Shown: piece by piece, positions 18,371-29,923 of the stretch
How the letters are laid out: every line of letters starts with the position of its first letter
Numbering within the stretch: the stretch's first letter is position 1
DNA from: Macrotrachela quadricornifera
Lineage: Eukaryota > Rotifera > Eurotatoria > Philodinida > Philodinidae
DNA: 64,000 nt
Assembly (NCBI GenBank): GCA_022393335.1
Contig: JAJEKB010020608.1
Coordinates: 119,423-183,422, forward strand
Direction: 5' to 3'
The notes under the pieces: generated by a model
Database searches by the model: none
The model's input: the letters and a program-made list of their open reading frames with translations, nothing else
What the model was told of the DNA's origin: nothing
Made by a program: the position numbers and the translations under genes

Positions 18371-18838
18371 CTATCTTTTAATATCAAATGTATTTGCAGT
18401 CAATTTTGTAATTGATTTTTCATTTGTAAATTCTGCTTTCGTTATTTTAGATTTTGGACTTCCTGTTTTTTGAAGCCAATTTTTCATTTGATCTATATTA
18501 GGTTTTTGTCCTTCCATATGTCCTTGTACTGTATTTTTTTCAGTATTTTTAACCCATCCAATAAGATTTAATTTTATTGCTTGTTCTTGAGTATGTTGAC
18601 GAAAATAAACACGTTGAACCGTACCAAATACTTCGAAATCACATGAATATAATAATTTATTTGGAGTATTATTTAGATTATTGCTTGCTGTTGCTGAATC
18701 CGAAAGATAAGAAACTAAAATAATCATTGTCGACAAAAAGAATAATAGTAGGAATATTTTACTTGATTGTATTAAACATACACGATTTACAATTTCGAAA
18801 AATCGACAAGTATATATATTACGTATTAAAATACTCAT
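18371..18838 (-). CDS. ACYP: Membrane-anchored acylphosphatase
   Basis: Hydrolyses acylphosphates. Single exon, 155 residues. The last 91 residues form a complete acylphosphatase domain: CDFEVFGTVQRVYFRQHT with catalytic Arg80, GWVKNT with catalytic Asn98, then GSPKSKITKAEFTNEKSI and a final strand. The usual GxVQGVxFR loop reads GTVQRVYFR, so one conserved glycine is Arg. Animal acylphosphatases are normally about 98-residue soluble proteins; this one has a 60-residue N-terminal extension with a strong hydrophobic segment at about 28-45, which predicts a membrane anchor or signal anchor. Met38 inside that segment could be an alternative start but would leave part of the hydrophobic stretch. 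It lies 101 bp upstream of PARS2 on the same strand. Confidence 0.88.
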   Translation of the reverse strand: MSILIRNIYTCRFFEIVNRVCLIQSSKIFLLLFFLSTMIILVSYLSDSATASNNLNNTPNKLLYSCDFEVFGTVQRVYFRQHTQEQAIKLNLIGWVKNTEKNTVQGHMEGQKPNIDQMKNWLQKTGSPKSKITKAEFTNEKSITKLTANTFDIKR

Positions 18839-20069
18839 TATTTAGATATTAAGTAGCTGAAATCTTGTGATTTCTCAAAGACAAAAATATACAACTATAA
18901 AACTTTTATCTTTTCAGTATTTTGCTTTGCAACCAATATATACTCATGGTTCATTCGTCAAAGTAATCTGACTATTGCTAGCAAATTTAAGGCAGATGAC
19001 GCTATCTCTTGGTTAATATATTATATTATAAAATTAAATGAGGAAAAAAAAATTGATTTTTAATTATTTAATAAAATAATTATTATATTTGTTATGTAAA
19101 ATTTCTATTCAATATAAAAAATATTTATTTATCGAAGTTGAAATAAAAATAAGAATTATACAGATGCAAAATAAAAGTATATGGGTGTGTCCACCAGAAA
19201 TCTCCAGGTCCATACATCGATCTTCTCTAGACTTGATGAAACTTTTACAGCTAATAGAGCTTTTCTTTCTGATCATTTTAATATCAGATAGTTTATATTT
19301 TTGACCCCATCTTCCCTGAAAAAAGTTCAAAAAACTTTTTCATCTTTTTGTCATTTTTTCGAAAAGATGGACGCTTCTTCCTTAGAAAACTTGATATTAC
19401 TCCATGAAAATCTATTCAAATTATATATCCAAGGTAATATTCTGAATCCTCAAGTGAAGCTGCATCAGAATATATCAATCAAATGTTTTTTTGGGTGAAA
19501 TTCACCCAATCAGGTTCAACACCGTATTTTGAAAAAGTAGTAGGAAAAATTAGATGAACGGAAATTACTGAGTAGGTAGGTTGGTACATCTGCTAATGGT
19601 GCACAACATGCATCAATTTTTTTTCGCCCCGACCCAAGCCTTGGGTGGAATAAATGCTAAAAATATTGAAAAATAGCATTTTTCAGTCAATTTTAGCAAA
19701 TACGCACTTATAATAAAATTTGATAATTTTAAAATGACTTCAAGCTTTATCGCAATCAACCACTGTTCGTAATAAATGAACCGATCAAATTTTTGAGAAT
19801 ATGTACATTTATGTTGCAAGGAGTCTCTCAGCTTGACTTCAAGAATAAATTTATAAAACGAATGTAAGAAAATTATAAGTGAAATTTGTTTTGTAAAATA
19901 CAAATATATTCATTTGATAAGAGAAACAGAAGAGAGAAAATAATAAATAAAAAATTTTCAAAAAAACGAATATGAACTTTGAGGACATCTATTAAAAATT
20001 CTCTTCATCTTCTTACAACTGAACTTTTTGATCTAATTAGTTCACAATTTATATATATATATATATATA
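18839..20069. other. Intergenic upstream of acylphosphatase
   Basis: AT-rich. A short stretch near 19225-19270 weakly resembles part of the 3.9-6.1 kb inverted-repeat arm. A (TA)n run occurs at about 20043-20066, just beside the next gene relic. Nothing codes convincingly. Confidence 0.4.
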
Positions 20070-20656
20070 TGAAGTGAATCCATTGTCTTTGGTGCTCGTG
20101 CAACAACTTATTCAGTTGTACCTAATTCTCAAATAACGAGTACCAAACAACCATTACAAGCAGAATATGGTATTTCCTGCATTATTTTCCTTTAATTTAA
20201 TTAAATATTATTACTATTATTATTATTTTCAGTTGATCAACGAATTGAAAATTATACAAATCATTTTCAAATCAAATTTTATTAAACAATCAAATGAAAT
20301 AACTTTATATCAATCTGATGTTAATATTGACGTTCGAATGCGTCATGGTTTATGGTGTTCATATGAAACAAAACAAAAAAAAGGATGAACGTTTATAAGT
20401 TCTTACAAGAATCATTGAACGAGAACATTTTCTATTTGTTTGATATGATAAAGGAAAAAAATTGATATACCATTGAAAATTATGATTTATTAATCTTGTT
20501 CGAACTTATAAAGCAAATGTATTTTTGATTAAAAATGAAAGTTTTCTTGTTGTTTAAATGATAGACATGGTTTAGCATCAGGATTTCATCAAACTATTGT
20601 ATTAAGTGAACATGCTTCGACATTAAATATTATGAATACATTTTGTTGTTTTTAAT
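20070..20656 (+). pseudogene. Decayed multi-exon coding relic, unidentified
   Basis: Three exon-like blocks in codon style similar to the real genes. The first is about 20076-20168 (peptide includes SIVFGARATTYSVVPNSQ). The second follows an acceptor at 20232 (includes LYQSDVNIDVRMRHGLWC). The third follows an acceptor-like GATAG at about 20570 (includes HGLASGFHQTIVLSEHAS). Frames cannot be joined without stops or shifts, so this looks like a gene fragment in decay. The family is not recognised. Splice-like borders and low-degeneracy peptides are the only evidence. Confidence 0.4.
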
Positions 20657-22203
20657 GAAATTATAATTTAGTGGACTTCTTTCTTGTTATTTGAATTATA
20701 ATATTCGAAAATGTGGTAGGTTTTTGTGGAAAATTGCTTTTTAAATATGAGAAGAATAGTTATATGTCGAGATAATCGAAAAGGAAGCAAAAATTCATTG
20801 AGAAATGGTAAATTCTATAGGAAAACAATGACGAACGCTCAGTAGATAATACAGAAAGATTTCTTAGTTTCTTATAAATATCGTAAGATGTAGTGAAAAT
20901 GTCAGCTCAAGAAAGGATTTTCCCCTTAAAATATTGAAATATCAATCAATAGACAACTCTAACATCTTTTATGGTATATAAGTAATTTTGAGATTTTAAT
21001 CTCTTGCAAAGAAAACAGTTCTTTAAATCGTAACTTTCAATCTATTCTATTTACAAGTAGATTTCTCTGAACAAATTTATAGATTTAGATACTTTTATTC
21101 ATTGTTAACATTTATTATATCAGCGAATAAAATTCTGCTAAAATGGGTATGGATTGGACGAATAAACTTAAAAATATATTTTTCTTTAAAATTTTTCATA
21201 CTTCAATGGAACTTGTTGTATATCTAAAGAGTGTATTGTAAGTTCTGATTCCCACGTATTTTGACTATATATTGTTTTTCTTAATATTTTTACACCATTT
21301 TTTTTTTCATAAGATGTGCTATGAAAGTCTCTACAAAAGGTGTTGTCAATGTTCTATTCCAGAACGCAATAATAAAAGACTATATTAAAAATGGTAAAAA
21401 ACTTTAAAGATCTAGTTGTTTTCCAATTCCACACTTAAATGATGTTTTCTAATAAAAAGACTAAAAAGTAAAGCATATAAGTTGAATCATAGAAGACCTC
21501 TGATTATAACTAGAAGACAGAACTTTCAAGCGCTACAAAATGGCAGGCTTAGTTTTTCTTATGTATCAAAACATCAAAGAATAAAACTAAGAAAATCTTT
21601 TTCTAAAGTGTGATCTTCTAGATCTCCTTTGCATTTTTCACTTGTATGTTTTGGAATAAGATACTTGATGCACATTCTGTATAGAATTGCATGATACATC
21701 TTTTGAAGAAAAAAACTTGTGTGAAATCGTTGAGAAGAAGAAAAAAAACATACAGTCAAAATGTGATGAAATCAGAACATTAGGATACATCCTTTATAGT
21801 CTGCATTGAGAAGTGATTTACCATTTAGTTGTTCAAATTTTTCATTTCTGATTAGAGTAGATCAGCGTTGTGCGCGAACGTAGCTCAACGATGTCTGACA
21901 TTTATCATCTTTTTACAGACGACATCACTTTACTATGGAATCTATCAAACCATGATTTTTGATTCTCGAAATAAGCAAAACGAATTCGGAAAAAATAGAA
22001 TCTAATATCAAAATCTTTGAGAGATATATCTCTGTTTCTTAAACATGTTGTTTCTCGTTTCTCGTTTCTTGTTCATTATTATTCTCTAGACAAAAAATTT
22101 CTAACAGATTGTACAAGATCTAATTAAATTGATTCCTCTGAGTAGTTAGATTTCATACTAAACAATGAATTGAAGATTGCTCATTAGCTCCCATTGATAT
22201 TTC
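20657..22203. other. Intergenic, no gene seen
   Basis: AT-rich, no supported coding exon or repeat structure. It ends at the terminal repeat of the element starting at 22204. Confidence 0.45.
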
Positions 22204-22534
22204 CCCAGGTCGAACATGCACACTCGTAAATGATCGTTTACGTAAAAAAACGAAGATATACGAAGACCATGCACAGCTTCCGTATACGATGTGCGTATAC
22301 AGAGCGATACGATGAGAAATGGGCTCCGTATACGGGGGTCGCACAAAAATATGGAGTGGCTTAAAGGTGAACATCTGTACTCCGTATACGAAGCTATACA
22401 ACTGCCGTTTACGATCGTATATCACCGTGCACGATGGTATCCGGTCGTATACACCCAGGACGAAAAACCTGACGCAAGATCGTATGAAATACATACAAGA
22501 TCTTTGAATATGGGCGAAATCTTACAAGAACCTG

Positions 22535-22670
22535 ACAAAAAATCGTAGTTCCTGAGCTTTTATATCAAGTCGCACAATCAGATTCTTGAAAAATCTTACA
22601 CATTGATAAGATCTTTCAAGAATCTGATTGTGTGACTTGATATAAAAGCTCAGGAACTACGATTTTTTGT
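22535..22670. repeat. Near-perfect hairpin, 57-bp arms
   Basis: Arms 22535-22592 and 22614-22670 are inverted copies with about one mismatch (CGCA against TGTG context) around a ~21-nt loop. It lies within the 22204-23576 element and could be a nested MITE. Confidence 0.8.
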
Positions 22671-22780
22671 ACGTTTCTTCGAATGATTGGTTGCGAAAAT
22701 GCTTGATCATGTTCTAATATCAGATATTCTCATATATAAATCTGAGACTGATCAGATTATCTGATTTCTTGACCTGAGTA

Positions 22781-22990
22781 GATAAATAATTTTTTTTCTT
22801 TATTTTAGTTCAATACGAATATCCAAACTGAATAGTAAGTATTTATTTTTGATAAATAATTCTTTTTTTGCTTCATTTTAGATCAATGTAGATATCCAAA
22901 CTGAACAGTAAGTATTTCTTCTAAATAAATAATTCTTTTTATTTTTATTTTAGATCAATTCGAATATCAACATCAACAGTGAATGTCAAG
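22781..22990 (+). repeat. Tandem array of three microexon-like 70-bp units
   Basis: Three units of about 70 bp, each opening with a GATAAATAAT-type spacer, a T-rich tract and TTTTAG. Each then has a 25-26 nt segment (22809-22834, 22882-22907, 22954-22978) resembling ATCAATNCGAATATCCAAAC, followed by GTAAGTATT (GTGAATGTC in the third). Each unit therefore looks like acceptor, microexon, donor. Confidence 0.65.
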
Positions 22991-23004
22991 GCACGGAAAT
23001 TCGC

Positions 23005-23216
23005 TGAACCTTTCGGATTTCTATAAAATCAATCAATAAATCGCCACTTTTTTGTTGTATTTCTGTAGTAAGAAGCAAAAAACATTGCCAATTAATCCTG
23101 ACTTTGGTCGTAATTCAGTTCGTGATTAATTGGCAATGTTTTTGGCTTCTCGTTATAGAAATAGGACAGAAAAATGGCGATTAATTGATTAATTTTATAG
23201 AAATCGAGAAGGTCCG
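23005..23216. repeat. Imperfect hairpin, ~95-bp arms
   Basis: Arms at about 23005-23100 and 23118-23216 pair, including the perfectly inverted ACATTGCCAATTAATC block and TTTCTATAAAAT ends. It is nested in the 22204-23576 element. Confidence 0.75.
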
Positions 23217-23918
23217 GCCGACTTTTATGTAATGATATTTTTTAGCCAGTTTTAGACTACACTAAAGAAGCTAAAAACTAATCATCAACATATGAGTCAT
23301 CTGGATAATAAATATCTAGATCAGGTATTATATTCCTATAGGATCTGACGGGATCCGACATTCTGATTGATCATCTTGGATAGACGACAAAATACAGTCG
23401 TTTACGACCGTATACGGGTATATTACAGTTGTTTACGATCGTAAATGCTCCGTATACAATTTCTGTGTTGCTCCGTATTTCGCCGTATGCGATCATGGAG
23501 ATATACGGCCGTAATACGGCCTCAGGTAATACGGAGAAATACGGCCGTATGTGAAGCTCGTAACGCTCGACCTGGGTCCTATTTAAACTATTAAATAAAA
23601 ATTTTATTTTTGTTTCCTCATAGATATTATGTGAAATGATCATCTTATTACTCGTTCAAAAAATTTTAATATCTCTTTGATGTGTAATATTTCATATAAA
23701 TAAAGTTGGACAAGATGTGTTTTGATCACCACATTGGTCTAAGAAGTAAAACTTTTAACACTAGTGGATTCATTTCAGATAACATTTTTATTTTCATTTA
23801 CGCACTAATAATTCTTCGGTGTTGTTTATATTCATATTTTAATAAATACTTGATCAATGCCAATCACTGCTTCTGAATCTGAATTACGTAATTTAGTTAT
23901 TCAGCATTTAAAGATTAA

Positions 23919-24510
23919 CCCTTTCACCGCGATTCGATTTCCATAGAAAGTAACATCTCTAAATTCGTCTTATTACAAAACAAAATATACCACAAGATGC
24001 AGCGTAAAACGCTGTACAATCTACATCGTAAAGCTTATTTTGATTGTATACCTTTTTGTATTCAAAAAAAAAAGCAAAACTGTGTGGAACCAATTATTGA
24101 GGTTGTAAAAATTGATCGCACAGAATTTTGCTTTTTTTGAAAACAAAAGGCATACAATCGTAATAAGCTTTACGATGTAGATTGTAGAGCGCTTCACGCT
24201 GCATTTTGTAGTATATTTTATTTTTTCTTACGAAACCATATTAGATGATAAAAAGACCAAATAAGAAACATGAAATTTCACATTCGTGTGGAAAAAATGA
24301 TGTTTCCTAACCTAGAAAAGAAGTCAGACAGAGTTTTATATTCTTGCAAAACAAAAGTTAGAAAATTAAAATAAGCTTTACTATGAGGATTGTAGAGCTT
24401 TTCACGCTGCGTCTTATGGTTTACGCGGTTTTCTTAATAAAACGTATTTCGAGATTAGAATATGAAATGCAAAGTGGGACCCACTGATGGGTCCCATCGC
24501 GGTGAAAGGG
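23919..24510. mobile_element. piggyBac-type MITE inserted at TTAA in an exon
   Basis: Perfect 15-bp terminal inverted repeats CCCTTTCACCGCGAT (23919-23933) and ATCGCGGTGAAAGGG (24496-24510), flanked by TTAA on both sides (23915-23918 and 24511-24514). CCC...GGG ends with a duplicated TTAA are the hallmark of piggyBac elements. The 592-bp interior codes for nothing and contains an inner palindrome (23983-24220) of a family seen elsewhere in the window. Confidence 0.88.
23983..24220. repeat. Palindromic core repeat, copy 1
   Basis: AAATATACCACAAGATGCAG at 23983 is inverted at about 24199-24220 (CTGCATTTTGTAGTATATTT). Arms of about 75 bp include ACAATCTACATCGTAAAGC and its complement. A further partial arm follows at about 24370-24425. 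It shares its core with the repeats at 29.3, 50.1 and 59.7 kb. Confidence 0.75.
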
Positions 24511-24994
24511 TTAACTATGATATGGATGAATTAACTGCTAATAATATTCATCAACAAACAATGGCCTTGTACCATCGTTTATATACATACACGAACTTAA
24601 CTTCATTACAATTAATTGATGATTAAATTTTATCTTCTTTAGTTGTTGTGATTAGTAACTATTCCGATTTTCAAGAATCATCTCGGCAAATATTAAAAAT
24701 ATAAAGGTAGATTTAAAAGTTTTTTGTTTTTATTTAGACATTATTTATCTGTTATGTTGTATATCGTCATCTCATGTCGTAAACCTCATACAGAATATAT
24801 TTTTATTCAATGGATCAGTATGTTAGCTCAAGGAACGAAAACTAATGATGGATTTGAAGTATTTACTTTTATTTTAAAGGAATTACATAAATATTTTGTA
24901 CGTAAAATATTTAAAAAGTGTTTTAAATGACTTGTTTTGTGAGATACAAACTAAAAAGAGTGAAATGTTGGTAGAAATTTGGATCCACGTCTCT

Positions 24995-25120
24995 CGCGCA
25001 TCTCCCAGACGTGACAAATTTCCTAACAATGGATCATCACAGATGTGATAGACATCCTATACAAAAAGCATCACAGACGTAGCTGATATTCTAGCAACGA
25101 ATGACCACAGACCGTGACAA
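24995..25120. repeat. Degenerate ~35-bp tandem repeat
   Basis: About four units starting with variants of CACAGACGTGA, spaced about 34-37 bp. They lie inside an intron of the decayed gene and share their consensus with the block at 508-680. Confidence 0.5.
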
Positions 25121-25587
25121 ATACTATGAATTTCTGTTCATAATAGCTATTTCTTATTTCACATTTTAAGCTTATTGAGATCATGCTAACAGCTTTTTTG
25201 GTTTGATTTTAGAATACAACAACTAATTTATCGATTGATTCATTTCATGATTTATTTGAAACGCTTAAAATTAACATTAATTTACTTGAAGATATCATTC
25301 ATGAACAACGTGGGGATGAACAACAAAATAAAATAGCTCAAGTATTATAATATGCTCACCCATATTTATTTTCTTATTTTCTTTTTTAGATCAAAAAGGA
25401 GCTTAATCATTATCTGTGAGTACCTTTCATTTTAAATAAGATGAAATATTAAATTAAAATGTTTATTTTCAGATCGAAAATACAATTGCCAATAAGCGAT
25501 GATGATGGTGAAGGTGATGTTCATGATGAAGCTATTCGTAGTGAAGACATTCGTGGTGATGATATTCGTGCTGAAGACAATCAATAA

Positions 25588-25989
25588 TTATGATTGAAAA
25601 AACAAACTAGTCATTTATATCTTTTACTTGTTCTCTTTCTCGTAAAGAAGAGTCCAGTAAACATAAATTGTTTGTTTGCTTGCTTGCTTGTTTGTCTGTC
25701 CGCAGGGTCAAAAAAACATCGAAAACCAATTTTTCGAAAAAGACATTTTTAGAGGTTTTCCCATGCGGGGACTTCGAATCTGAAGTCTATTCGGTGATCA
25801 TGTGGTATCCGCATTGATCAATGGATGTTAGGAATTGGTGAGGTTTGGTATTTTTCATCAAAAACAAGTATTTTTTCACGAAATGATGATTCCATCCTGG
25901 TGTGTGATGAACACCATTGCTGGAGTCTATGGTTTTTTTTTATTTCAAATTGAATTTTGAAGAAAAAAACAACCTTCCACTTTTACCAT
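25588..25989. other. Spacer between the pseudogene and the minisatellite region
   Basis: AT-rich with a short TTGC/TTGT-rich stretch at about 25665-25700. No coding feature supported. Confidence 0.4.
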
Positions 25990-26793
<804 letters not shown>

Positions 26794-28470
26794 CTTATTT
26801 CAAACTGAAATCGAATGATTTTTTTTTCGGTTAAAATTCAGATTGAAATTAAATAGCCCATTGTATGCCTACATTATTTCTAATAGAAACTTGTAAATCT
26901 CTATTGAATGAAAAAAAGAAAAACAAATTTTATCGAGATATTCTCGACAATGAAAAAAATTAAAGTATTCATTTTAATTCATACATAATGCTTTTTAATT
27001 GTATAACAAGATAAATCAATATTTTATTTCAGTTGACAGAATCTGATGTTAATTTAGCTGTTCATCATAATTAAGTTGTACGAACAGGTATATAATCAGC
27101 CAAATGAGAAAATAAAATTTTCTATCTAGAAATAACAAATCAACGAGAAAGTAATGAAATCAAGATATTTACTTATTCCTAAGCCATTCAACAATTTGAA
27201 TTCATCAACTATTGCTATTAATTTGAAATTTCGAAATTCATTATCTAATTTTAATGCCATTATTCGATTCAATTAGATATGATTTACAATCATTGGACAA
27301 ATGAATAAACAAAAGTATTATAATTATTATCAACTCAGAAGAAAAACATAAATATACATCCAGGCATTGAAAACTCTTCTATTTTATTGAAAGAGAAAAA
27401 AAATAAATGAAGAAAAAACTGTTTCGATTATTGTTATATTGAAATAGTGGAACTATATCTCTGGCAGCTGTATATTATGAATAATGGTAAATAAAAATAC
27501 TTTTTCTTCTTGTTGCTTATGAATATGTGATGGTCGTATATCGTTTGTTTGTTGTGTTTATCACGTATGAAAATTCCATTTCAAACGAAAAGAGAAAGAC
27601 TAATTCAATCAAAATATATATAAATAATAAACAGATAACACACATGTTTCCTTCTTTTTCTTCTTCGTCATTGTCCTTCTCTTATTATTTTTCTTATCGA
27701 AAGGAAAGGAAAATTTTCTTATGGTTGAATCAAAGATTAACTAAACTACACTCTCATCTCATCAATACATTTGTTCATTGGACTAATGAATATATTTGTT
27801 TGAATTTTTCGAAAAAAATTTTTATTACTAATAAAATCAATAGAAGAAAAATGAATGAAAAATTGAAAAAAATCTTAATTATGTCATTCTTTGTACGAGA
27901 AGAAAATTGATAAAAAAGAAATTTCAATATTTATGTAAAGAGAAAAACTAATTTTTTTTTGTTGAGTTTTCATTGTCACTGATATTATCAGAAGAGATTT
28001 TCTCTCTCTTCATTATGATTGATTCTTTTCTTATAGAATTATCAGAATTTCAGTTTGAGATCATTTACCTATTGTTTTGTATTGGTTCAAATAGTTTCTA
28101 TTAAAAGATTTACTCTTTAAGAAAAAAAACATCTTGCATGATTAGTTCGATGACAATTCAAATTATATTGAGAGCAGTAATTAAAATATTTTTATATCTT
28201 ATATTTTTTCATAATCATAAAGTTAAAAACAGTTTACATGAATATTTTTCTCTTAAATAAATCTAATGATTGAAAACCACAATTAATTATTATTTGCTTT
28301 ACAAAAATTTCAAAATAGATTATTAACAGATTTTTCTGTTTGTATAAGTCGATAACTATAGAACAACAGAAGAGTATAAAACACTCTCTGAGCACCGGTT
28401 TTTTCTGATTTTGATTTAGTTGGTGACAGCTCATCAACAAGTGATTGTATATTTTCAAAATAATCATACA
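26794..28470. other. Intergenic with a possible coding crumb
   Basis: Mostly AT-rich. Near 27032-27075 an acceptor-like TTTCAG precedes a short frame including LTESDVNLAVHH, faintly like the SDVNIDVR segment at 20.3 kb; the frame soon stops. An open frame at 27527-27910 has biased composition and no recognisable domain, so it is not called. Confidence 0.4.
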
Positions 28471-29923
28471 CTGGCCTCGTAGCGACACTTTGTAAAAATA
28501 TAGGATTATATAGGATTTTAAAGCTTTATTTTTATAGGATCACCTATTCCTATATAGGACATTTATAGGACATCCATTTTGAATTAGTTTCGAGTCTTTT
28601 TAGTAGAAACGTTAATTAATGCAGTGATAGAACCGAAAGATGCACTCTTTCACCAACATCTTATCAGATAACTTCAGTAAAAACATGGTATTAGACCGGT
28701 AAAATTAATAAAACAACAGATTTTTTCTGGAGAAAAATAAAAGTTGGTGTGTTAAACTTATTTTCAAGTATCGTATATACCTCATAATCTATTTAAAAGA
28801 CAATATGAATCAATATCACAAAAAAAAAACTTTTTTCATTTTATAATCAAAACTAAAGTATTTAATATATTTAAATATTTACAAAACAATATCTACCAAT
28901 ATTGAAAACGCATAATAAAATACCTATGATAAATGAAAATTTATATTTACTGATTAATTGGTTGAAACTTTTGTCGTTTGAGCTTTTGTTGTTGCCAAAA
29001 AACATCTTTTCGTTTTTTTTTAATTTTAATTAAATCTTCAGTTATTATTGTTAGTTGTTCACTAATCGATTTGTTCTTCATATCACCACCGTCAATTAAT
29101 ATAGAAGCTCTATCTTTCTATGCTATTTGATCATCCTTCAGCTAATATGATGATAATAAATTTTCGATAAGACTTTTTTCCTTAACATTCGTGCTTGTTC
29201 TACTAGATCACAACGTGTGAGACAAATTAGTTTTCAATCCAGTAGGATATTGTATGACCAACTAAAATATACCACAAGATGCAGCGTGAAGAGTCCTACG
29301 GCCTATGCAGTGACGCTTATTGTAATTATTTTCAGAAAAAGGAAAATTCTATGCGGTCAATTTTCGCAATGCCCGAAATTTGATCCCTCAAAACTTTGTT
29401 CATTTTGAAAACAAAAGGTGTCGCTATAAAATAAGTAGTGTTATGTAAATTGTAGAGCTTTTTACGCTACTTCTTATGGTATATTTTAGATGGCCATACA
29501 ATATCTTCATGGATTGAAAACTAAGTTGTCTTACACGTTGTAATCTAGTAGAACAAGCACGAATGCTAAGGAAAAAAGTCTTATCGAAAATTTATTATTA
29601 TCATATTAGTTGAAGTATGATCAAACAGCATAGAAAGATAGAGCATTCTTTTCTCTTGAAGACTATATAGAAAGAAAGTTTCTTTAAGCCTATTATATAG
29701 TATTAAAGTGTCACTGTCACTACTTTTGGTATGCTCTAAGTACATTCATTAATCAAATTCTTGAAGACAATTTAACGTCATCGTTTTCAGGAAAACATGA
29801 CTTTTCTAAGAGAAATGTTCTTTTTTTCCAAAAATATAGGAATATAGGAAAATTTAGAGAAAAATAGGACATTATAGAACTGATTTGAAAAATATAGGAA
29901 TTATAGGACGACTACGAGGCCAG
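28471..29923. mobile_element. 1.45 kb element with 12-bp inverted ends and a nested palindrome
   Basis: Perfect inverted termini CTGGCCTCGTAG (28471-28482) and CTACGAGGCCAG (29912-29923). Both subterminal regions are dotted with TATAGGA motifs. The middle (about 29100-29650) is a separate long palindrome, so this looks like one element inserted into another. No transposase seen; target duplication not clear. Confidence 0.65.
29100..29650. repeat. Long palindromic element, copy 2 of the core family
   Basis: Outer arms GCTCTATCTTTCTATGC (about 29107) and GCATAGAAAGATAGAGC (about 29628) are inverted. Inner arms include ATATACCACAAGATGCAGCG (from 29269) and, inverted, a GTAGAGC...TATGGTATATTTTAG stretch (about 29450-29490). 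The arms resemble those of the 49.9-50.6 kb palindrome, for example TCTTATCGAAAATTT. Confidence 0.75.

Larger units (their letters stand above)
22204..23576. mobile_element. 1.37 kb non-autonomous DNA transposon with CGTATACG-rich ends
   Basis: Short inverted termini: CCCAGGTCGA at 22204-22213 and TCGACCTGGG at 23567-23576. Both subterminal zones (about 22215-22460 and 23388-23560) are crowded with variants of CCGTATACG, CGTTTACG and ATACGGCCGTA, far more CpG-rich than the surroundings. Such clusters are typical of subterminal transposase-binding repeats in several DNA transposon groups. The interior holds two long hairpins and a three-unit tandem array. No transposase is visible. Target duplication is unclear, so superfamily and exact borders are tentative. 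Confidence 0.6.
23857..25587 (+). pseudogene. Disrupted multi-exon gene of unknown function, split by a MITE
   Basis: Starts MPITASESELRNL at 23857. The first exon is interrupted at a TTAA by the 592-bp element at 23919-24510; skipping it and one TTAA copy restores an uninterrupted frame to 24623 (…KINYDMDELTANNIHQQ…). In-frame TAA codons then occur at 24624-24626 and 24702-24704. Further exons in phase: about 24740-24893 (HYLSVMLYIVISCRKPHT), about 25213-25346 (after TTTTAG), 25391-25418, then from about 25474 to the stop at 25587, with an acidic repetitive tail (SEDIRGDDIRAED). The family is not recognised. Two stops plus the insertion make a pseudogene likely; alternative splicing around the stops cannot be excluded. 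Confidence 0.6.

Noticed and set aside
27527..27910. 127-residue open frame
   Set aside because: Composition mirrors the AT-rich background, no domain, and no exon partner or splice borders.
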